A stretch of 64,000 nt of DNA, taken from Neoscytalidium dimidiatum (lineage: Eukaryota > Ascomycota > Dothideomycetes > Botryosphaeriales > Botryosphaeriaceae). A program made the position numbers and the translations under genes. This document shows, piece by piece, positions 57,671 through 64,000 of this stretch. The stretch lies in NCBI GenBank assembly GCA_037367355.1, contig CM074695.1, positions 2,790,001-2,854,000 of the forward strand, written 5' to 3'. The notes under the pieces were generated by a model. It was not told the DNA's origin. It searched no databases and saw only the letters and a program-made list of their open reading frames with translations. The first letter of the stretch is position 1. Every line of letters starts with the position of its first letter.

Positions 57671-59545
57671 TCACAACACGTACCTAAACGCCCCATCCAT
57701 CCCCTCATTCCCCACCGTCTCCCCCCTCCTCCACGCCTTCCTCTCCGCCGCGCACCCGCTCGGACCGCCCTCCCTGTCCGCGACGCGGTTCCGCCACGCG
57801 TACAACATCCTGAGCAGCAGCACCGTAACAACGCCGCCCGCCTCGACGGCCAGCACGGTCACCTTCGCGGGCACGTACTGCGGGGCGTCGCGCGCCTGGA
57901 AGGTCTGCGGGCCCAGGATGTTGCCGAGGCTGAAGGAGACGAGGACCATGCCGGAGCCGGTGATCTTCTTGGTGTAGCCGGCGAAGTTGGCGCCGACCAG
58001 GGCGTAGCTGTTCGTTGTTTTTTTGGTTTCAGTCAGCGTATGCTTTTCATTCAGCTCGACTTCGCTTCCTTCCTTCCTCCTTCCTTACATGCATTTTTTT
58101 TTCTGTTTCTTTCTCTCTCTCTCCCTCTCTCTCTCTCTCTATATATATATATATCTTTTGATGATTTTTTTTTTGAGATGCTGAAATGTGGTGTAATAGG
58201 GAGATGATCAGAAGTGTACTCACGTCAGAGCAAGAGGCGCCACGGTGCAATTGACGAGATAAATGCCCGCAAGCAAGCCGCCCTGATTGGACGTCGGCAG
58301 GAACGACATCAAAGCCGCGCCCAGCAGCGTCGGCAGGAGAATCAGCGCGATGACGGTGGTCCGCTGCCAGCCGCGCACGATCGAGTACGTCGTCAGCAGC
58401 GTCGCGCAGATGGACACGAGGCCGGACGGGGCGTTCAGCAGGGCGGCCTCGCGGGCGGTGTAGCCGAAGCCCTTGATCAGGATGGACGAGTAGGTGGTGA
58501 CGACGCCGGACGGCGTGGTGGTCAGGAGCGTCAGCAGGGCGAGCAGCCACGCCTGCGGGTCGCCGGCGGCGGCGCGCACGCCGCGCCAGGCGAAGACCTT
58601 GGGCCCCGTGCCCGCGCGGTCGGCCGCCAGGCGCCGCGCGACGAGGGCGCGCTCGGCGCGCGAGAGGAAGGAGGCCGCGCCGTCGAGCGTCGAGGGCAGC
58701 AGCGCGAGGCAGAGCCCCGCGACGGCCATGTTGGCGACGCCCACGCCGACGAACATGATGCGCCACCCCGCGAAGCGCAGCGTCGGCGGCGCGTGCTGCG
58801 CCGCGAACGAGACGAAGCCGCCGACCATCTGGCCCGCGCCGAGGCCGCAGTACCAGAGGCCGTAGCGCGGCGTCGACTCGGCTTTGGTGTAGTAGGTCGA
58901 GGTGATCATGATCAGGGCGGGGCCGATGACGGCCTCGCAGACGCCGAGCGCGATGCGGCAGGCGAGGATGCCGGCGAAGTTGACGCAGGCGGACGAGCAG
59001 CAGAGGATTACGCCCCAGAGGAAGACGTTGGCGGAGAGGACTCTGACGACGGGGTAGCGTTGGATGAGGGCGCCTTTTTCATGGTCAGCATTTTTTTTTT
59101 TTTAAGGCTATGCCAGTGGATCTGGGTGTTTGATATGTGTGATTTCTGACCTTGTGGGAACTCCGCAAGCCCGAAGCCGATGAAGAAGGCAGTGGCCATC
59201 CATGAGAAATCATTGCCCCTCATCCCCAGGTCTTTTTGTATACCCATGAGCTGGACATTGGTCAGTGTCCGGACAGCGTCGAGTTGGCGGCAACGGTTCC
59301 ACGTTACATTGGCATACTACATACCAATCAATTACAAGAAAATATACGGGGAGTTGAGATTGCAAGCATACATTTACGACAACCTTATCCAGGAATTGCA
59401 AGAAGTAGGTCAGGAAAAGGGTCGGGACGATTCTCCAGTCGATCTTCCTGTACAATGCTTTCTCATTAACTTCAAACGTGGGGACATCGCCGTCAGACGA
59501 GCCCTCACGGGGCCTCAGCGTGGGCTGAACTATTTTCTCATCCAT
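57671..59545 (-). CDS. MFS permease, Dal5-type family, second copy
   Basis: Exons 59545-59372, 59316-59308, 59250-59151, 59073-58224 and 58007-57671 give 489 residues with twelve predicted helices. The N-terminal block WRIVPTLFLTYFLQFLDKVVVN-YAN-LMGIQKDLG matches the family only if the 9-nt exon encoding Tyr-Ala-Asn is included. Other motifs are FGLAEFPQ, VCEAVIGPA and the C-terminal MDGAFRYVL. The fourth exon is GC-rich and contains the cytosolic loop. Its last intron carries CT and AT microsatellites. Like the permease at 47-48.7 kb it probably imports an organic anion; it lies beside a hydrolase and a monooxygenase. Confidence 0.9.
58110..58154. repeat. (CT)n-(AT)n compound microsatellite in an intron
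   Basis: A CT-rich tract of about 30 bases is followed directly by seven AT units, inside the last intron of the second permease gene. Confidence 0.9.
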
Positions 59546-60519
59546 GGAAGCAGACTTGCCGACAAGATAGGAAAGAATGATTGCAATAGAAAGGTGCAAA
59601 GGAGGACCGCAGCGCGAGCGGACCTTGCTGCAATGTTACTGGCACATCCAGCCCGGGATGCAGGGAGCTTTATCGGCATCGCACACACACTCTCTCTCTG
59701 AATGCAACCAGACACGGAAGGAGAGTTGGAGATCTACAATGCAACTGTTCACAAAGTAAGCACTTACCAGATAGCCGCACCTTGCAGCATTGGCAGGCTG
59801 AAACCCTTCCCACCCCCGGTCCATACCACCCGCGGTGGGTCTGTCCGCTCGCATCGCCAAGAGACGGAGGGCTACCTTTCAGGCTTGGGGACATGCGCGC
59901 CGAGAACCTATCAAGATGTCCTGTGTTAAAGCAAGGATAGCAGATTCGTATTGAATTGCATTTTTATTACCGCATGTGCCTAAACCTAGCTGGACCCCGC
60001 TCTCACTTCGTGGCATCTGTCGCGTAGATTAACCATCTGGCACTATTCTTTTTTCGGACCTAGTCCCGCGCGATACAACCTTGGATCCTGCAGGCAGTGA
60101 CACGAGGTCTGTGTTTCCTCAACGAAGTGGCGTGTTGGATCCACATCGCTCTTTGTGCTGCACGTACAGCTAACTGGTTCTGTTTTCCTCGTGAGAATCT
60201 GATATTAACTTGAGATCCGCACTCCAAACCATCCGCCCGTAAGTCCAACCTTCAGTGCGTGAATGATTTTGACCGATTGTGTGATTCACAGTCAGAAGTC
60301 CGAAATGATGAGCCTCTCGTTTACCACGGATGTCCTGGGCGCACAAGATTTGAGACGAAGGTAAGCAATGTTCTAGAAAATAATTGCCAAAGGAGCCAAA
60401 AGCTAGTGAAATGATGTGTAAGGCTGGTTCAAGTAGAATGGTGTGTCACCACGTCGCTAGTCGGCGGTCAGCACACACCCAGTAACACTAGCAAGCAGTG
60501 AGCCACATGATGAGCATAG
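59546..60519. other. Intergenic region
   Basis: About 970 bp between the permease start and the stop of the hydrolase, both on the minus strand. It is likely the permease promoter. No gene was found. Confidence 0.5.
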
Positions 60520-61682
60520 CTATATATCGTGCAGCGCATGACGGAGCTCACGAGCAGTCATATCGATGAAAGCCTGCCCTTGAGAAAGCGCTTTTTGTGA
60601 GAAGTCAGCACGAGTTACAAATCTTGCATGGCGGGATTGGACCTTACCTTTGTTCATATGCATGAACGGGTGCGGCACTCCTTTGAACCTCTTGAGGGTG
60701 ACTTCATTACCTGCCTCGACCAGTTTTCTTGCATAAGCCTCCCCCTCATCTCTAAGAGGATCACACTCGGCAGTATATATCACCGTCTTCGGTAGATCCT
60801 TGAAGTTCGGTGCCTCCAAAGCGTTGGCGAACCAAGAGACGTCCTTCATCTGCTTTTCTCTGATGCCTGGATCGTCGGATAGGGAGGTCCATTTCAAGTT
60901 GTCGAAGTATTTCAACTTCTGCCAGTTAAGCGTTGGGGCCAGCGCCATCTCTCGTACAGAATTGAAAGGAGCATCGGCTGGATTGTTACACTCGCGCCAA
61001 TCGTACACCACGGGAACGCCAACCGTGACCAGCTTCAAAGGGATGCCTTCATCACGTGCAAGGTGAGCGAGTATCAGAGCAATGTTTCCACCGGCGGAGG
61101 AGCCTCCAATAGAAATCCTGCTGGTGTCAACGTTGAACTTCTCACTGCCGCGGGAGTAGACGTGTTTCAGAGCAGCGAACGAGTCAAGAAGGCCCCTGGG
61201 AAACGGATTCTCTGGCATCAGGCGATAGTCAACGTCGATTATGGCAACGGAGGCCTTCTTGCAGAGGTGGCTCAGAATTTGGGCGTCAGTACCCAGATCC
61301 CCTAGTGCCCAGCCTGCGAGACCCGGATCAGCTCACTTGCATGGTACGCGTCTGTAAGGCTGAATATACCTCCACCGTGGAAATTGAGGTGCGCAGGGAA
61401 AGGACCGTCGGCTTCAGGCTCATAGACTTTGACCTTTATCTGGACGTCGCCTCCATGACCAGGCACCGTGGATTCCCATATTTTACCAACCTCAGCTGCC
61501 GGAGTCTTAGCGAAAGAACAGTAGTTTGAATAGTTGAGACGAGCTTGCTCTAGCGGCGGTGGCTCGGCAGGCACGGTTCCGATGTACTTGTTATACAGGT
61601 CGACAAACGCAGGGTCCAGCAAAGGTAAAACTGATGGATGAATGGGATTGATAACGGGCTGAGAGGTGTCGTTGGAGGCCAT
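60520..61682 (-). CDS. Alpha/beta hydrolase of the hormone-sensitive lipase type
   Basis: Exons 61682-61370, 61313-60648 and 60590-60520 give 349 residues. The oxyanion motif HGGGWALGDL is completed across the first intron; the nucleophile elbow GGSSAGGN holds Ser177; Asp lies in AECDPLRDEG; and His lies in GVPHPFMHM. DVDYRLMPENPFP is typical of HSL-type carboxylesterases. There is no signal peptide, so it is probably intracellular. It likely cleaves a small ester, lactone or amide; the substrate is unknown. The last intron ends AAG. It is divergent from the FAD monooxygenase across ~630 bp. Confidence 0.9.
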
Positions 61683-62314
61683 TCTCGTGGGATGCTGTAG
61701 CTGGAATACGACAGCTCGAGTAGTGAAGGAATTAGTGGATCGCCAGAGTCTGTATTTTCAAGGAGGGAAGTCTCAGACAAGCTGAAGCTTGCGGATGGAA
61801 TAGCGACAGGTGTGAGTATGATGACGTTGCCGGTGCCCCTCATTCTCAACAGCTATAGCCGATTGGCGCTGTTCGTAAGCGCTTGGTATCGCCTGAAGCA
61901 GCAGCAGCAGCAGCAGGGGTAATCGGCGATACGGGTATATGCTCATATCATCCTGAGAAGTGCCCGGTCTCAGGCATGCTGACATGATAGACATGGGGGA
62001 AGCTATCAGCTCCGGCACAAGTTCATAGCGGGGTCCTCGCTAAGCTCGCGTGAATACCCAACCGAGGCCGCTAGCTGCCTCCCGTATCTCTGCTCCACCT
62101 GCATACTTTAGCCCCCAGTACCCTGGTCGCAGGATTTTGGCTCTGGATTCAGCACCTACCAGCAGCAGCCGTTGGCAACCGTTGAGTTCTTGCTTGAGCC
62201 GCTCGGATACGTACCAACATGTGAAGCTGTATCTTTCCCAACCTTACTCTCTCTGCATCACTCGTACGATTTTCCGGTCGACAACGAGCTCCCAAACCTC
62301 ACTCCCGTCCCAAA
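61683..62314. promoter_or_regulatory. Divergent promoter between hydrolase and monooxygenase
   Basis: 632 bp separate the two start codons, so both promoters are expected here. It contains a (CAG)n microsatellite at 61,896-61,918 and T/C-rich leader sequence before the monooxygenase start. No factor site is assigned. Confidence 0.5.
61896..61918. repeat. (CAG)n microsatellite
   Basis: About seven GCA/CAG units in the divergent promoter region; not in a reading frame that I can support. Confidence 0.85.
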
Positions 62315-63517
62315 ATGGACCGCGAACCCGTCCTCATCGTCGGCGCCGGCCTCATCGGCCTGGCCCTCGGCCAAGCGCTGAAGCGCGCTTCCATCCCCTT
62401 CCGCATCTTCGAGCGCGACGCCTCGCTCACCACGCGGGGCCAGGGCTGGGCCATCACGCTGTACTGGTCGCTCTCCTTCCTCGACCAGCTCCTCGACGAA
62501 GGCGCCATGAAGCGCGTCGAAGCCGTGCAGGTCGACCCGGAAAACGCCGCCAACGACCAGGGCAGCATCCTCTTCCTCGACCTGCGCGACTGCTCCGCCA
62601 GGTTTAAGATCCAGCCGAGCCGGCGCTGGCGCGTGAACCGGGAGCGGATGCGGGCCGCGCTGTTCGAAGGGCTGGAAGAGCACGTGCGCTGGGGCCGCCG
62701 CGTCGTCGACGTCAGGCCCGGCCCGGTGCTGGTGTTCGAGGACGGGTCGACGGCGGCGGGGCGCGTCGTGGTTGGCGTGGACGGGGCGAAGTCGACGATC
62801 AGGGAGTTCCTCGTCCCGGAGACGTATCGCAACGTGCAGCTGCCGATCCGCTTCACGGGCGTCGGCGTCGATATGACTCCCGAGCAGATCAAGCCGTTAA
62901 GGGATCTCGATCCGCTGCTCTTCCAGGGCCTGCATCCGGAGTCGAAGACGTATATGTGGTACTCGACGCTGGAGACTCCGGCTGTGAACGGTACGAAGGG
63001 CACAGAGAAAGAGAGGTATCGTGCCCAGTTGAACATGTCTTGGCCCGTCGAAAAACCCGAAGACGAAGTCGCAGGAACAGATGCCGGTCGGCTGGAGTTC
63101 ATGAAGAAAAGAGCTCGGAATTTTGACTCGAGGTTGAGACGGGTATGGCAGGACATCCCTGAAGGAACTGAGGTCACCGAAGTCAAACTCGCAGACTGGG
63201 AGTGTCTCGATTGGGATAACAGAGAAGGTCAAGTCACCTTGACCGGGGATGCGGCCCATGCAATGACGATGTACAGGGGAGAAGCTGCAAATCACGGATT
63301 ATTAGATGCAATGCTCCTTGTAAGGGCATTGCGAAAGATTTACAGAGGTGAGGCTGTGCAGAAAGAGGCAATCGACGAGTATGAAAGGGAGATGAGAAAG
63401 AGGACAGCGCCAGCGGTCTTGATGAGTCGACAGGCTTGCTACGACGCTCATGCGTGGGAGAACTTGACAGAGGACTGCGCAATCTTGAAAAGGCGAAACA
63501 TCGAAATCCCCCAGTAG
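62315..63517 (+). CDS. FAD-dependent aromatic-type monooxygenase (salicylate hydroxylase-like)
   Basis: A single-exon frame of 400 residues. Landmarks of the PHBH-type group A flavoprotein monooxygenases are the GxGxxG fold VLIVGAGLIGLALGQAL, the GVDGAKST (DG) motif in the middle, and TGDAAHAM (GD motif) near residue 310. The WRVNRERMRAALFEGL helix binds the FAD ribose region. Members use NAD(P)H and O2 to hydroxylate aromatic or related rings. No membrane segment or signal is visible. Intronless, unlike most neighbours. With the adjacent hydrolase and permease it may form a small catabolic set, an inference from position only. Confidence 0.9.
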   Translation: MDREPVLIVGAGLIGLALGQALKRASIPFRIFERDASLTTRGQGWAITLYWSLSFLDQLLDEGAMKRVEAVQVDPENAANDQGSILFLDLRDCSARFKIQPSRRWRVNRERMRAALFEGLEEHVRWGRRVVDVRPGPVLVFEDGSTAAGRVVVGVDGAKSTIREFLVPETYRNVQLPIRFTGVGVDMTPEQIKPLRDLDPLLFQGLHPESKTYMWYSTLETPAVNGTKGTEKERYRAQLNMSWPVEKPEDEVAGTDAGRLEFMKKRARNFDSRLRRVWQDIPEGTEVTEVKLADWECLDWDNREGQVTLTGDAAHAMTMYRGEAANHGLLDAMLLVRALRKIYRGEAVQKEAIDEYEREMRKRTAPAVLMSRQACYDAHAWENLTEDCAILKRRNIEIPQ

Positions 63518-63672
63518 AAAGTGCATGGCTCGTTCACAGATACTACGATGCAACCTACTGTCGTTCTCGTGAGAGATGTTCCTTGCAGTTCAGGTCAGTC
63601 TACATCCAAATTGGACCCCAAATAATGCTCCCAGGCTCTCTCGTAGCAGATCTGCGAGGCCATCTTGAGACT

Positions 63673-64000
63673 CTACTCCCCCTTAAGTTCCTTCTTCGCT
63701 TGGCCATCTTCGTGCGTTTTGAGCATTTCCTCGATCTTTTTGTACGGCCAGCCTAGAGAAAGTGGTTAGAAAGATCATAGTATATCAATGCAGGTTATAT
63801 GGGACATACTGAAGACCGGGTACAAGAACGGGCGTAGATCGAATCTGTGCGCGTCATCCATTAGTGAATGTAGAATATAATCGCGAAGCAATTGACTTAC
63901 CTGTTATCATCAGGGGAGTACGCTTCGGCATGGTATGCAGGAGTGATGGTGGTCATCTTATGCCGGTTGATCGCATAGAACCAATAGAACCTCCGCACCT
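63673..64000 (-). CDS. C-terminal part of an unidentified protein, runs off the window
   Basis: Three exons at >64000-63901, 63844-63810 and 63752-63673 join in phase (donors GTAAGT and GTATGT, acceptors CAG and TAG). They encode [20 protein letters not shown], then the [15 protein letters not shown] segment and [20 protein letters not shown], ending ELKGE. The small, basic, aromatic-rich start and short length would fit a small mitochondrial subunit, but I cannot name it; the N terminus lies outside the window. Confidence 0.65.

Noticed and set aside
58214..59149. 311-codon plus-strand frame antisense to the second permease
   Set aside because: Arg/Gly/Asp-rich mirror of a GC-rich exon; the sense strand encodes a full permease.
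45000..63517. A secondary-metabolite gene cluster
   Set aside because: No polyketide synthase, peptide synthetase, terpene cyclase or pathway-specific regulator is present; only transport and catabolic-type genes.

Overview
This window looks like nuclear DNA of a filamentous ascomycete (Pezizomycotina). Nearly every gene has short introns (about 45-110 nt) with GT..AG borders. The gene content is fungal: a Crp1/Mdg1-like protein, sorting nexin 41, an Ecl1-family protein, a Tlg2 syntaxin, the complex III chaperone Cbp3, a Dal5-type permease pair, calmodulin, and ribosomal proteins eS24 and eL43. I see no bacterial operon structure, rRNA, tRNA or CRISPR. Exon boundaries were read by hand from splice consensus. 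They were accepted only when the reading frame closed and the joined protein matched a known family or kept its coding character.

Layout. 0-10 kb: a hypothetical gene on the minus strand, a 770-residue glycogen-binding-domain protein with internal repeats, a 2.7 kb gene-poor AT-rich stretch, and two tandem related single-pass membrane proteins. 10-23 kb: fatty aldehyde dehydrogenase, Cbp3, an FAD oxidoreductase, mitochondrial beta-ketoacyl synthase, a nickel/cobalt transporter and Snx41. 24-29.5 kb: eS24 and a divergent eEF2-lysine methyltransferase, then an Ecl1-like protein. 29.5-32 kb: gene-poor, with one start-less ORF fragment. 32-44.5 kb: an atypical SDR, trans-3-hydroxy-L-proline dehydratase, a 974-residue orphan, calmodulin and Tlg2 sharing a promoter, and two small orphan genes. 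45-56.6 kb: acetate kinase, a Dal5-type permease divergent from a glutamine-amidotransferase-like hydrolase, a GlcG/HbpS-like protein, a saccharopine-dehydrogenase-like reductase, eL43 and a RING+PHD protein. 56.7-64 kb: a transposon-like AT-rich island, a second Dal5-type permease, an alpha/beta hydrolase, a divergent FAD monooxygenase, and the end of a further gene running off the window.

How the genes fit together. Several genes serve mitochondria and lipid metabolism (Cbp3, the Cem1-type synthase, Hfd1-type dehydrogenase). Others serve endosomal traffic (Snx41, Tlg2), and four are translation genes (eS24, eL43, the eEF2 methyltransferase) or signalling (calmodulin). Two small catabolic neighbourhoods stand out: permease plus amidotransferase at 47-50 kb, and permease plus hydrolase plus monooxygenase at 57.7-63.5 kb. 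No secondary-metabolite backbone gene is present.

The most noteworthy points are gene-architecture oddities (a 9-nt micro-exon, an ATG-only exon plus a 16-nt exon, a GC-AG intron, and stopless introns whose length is a multiple of three), an 86-bp two-copy repeat that keeps an open frame in both copies, and the tandem membrane-protein pair. I did not find a clearly new multi-gene system.
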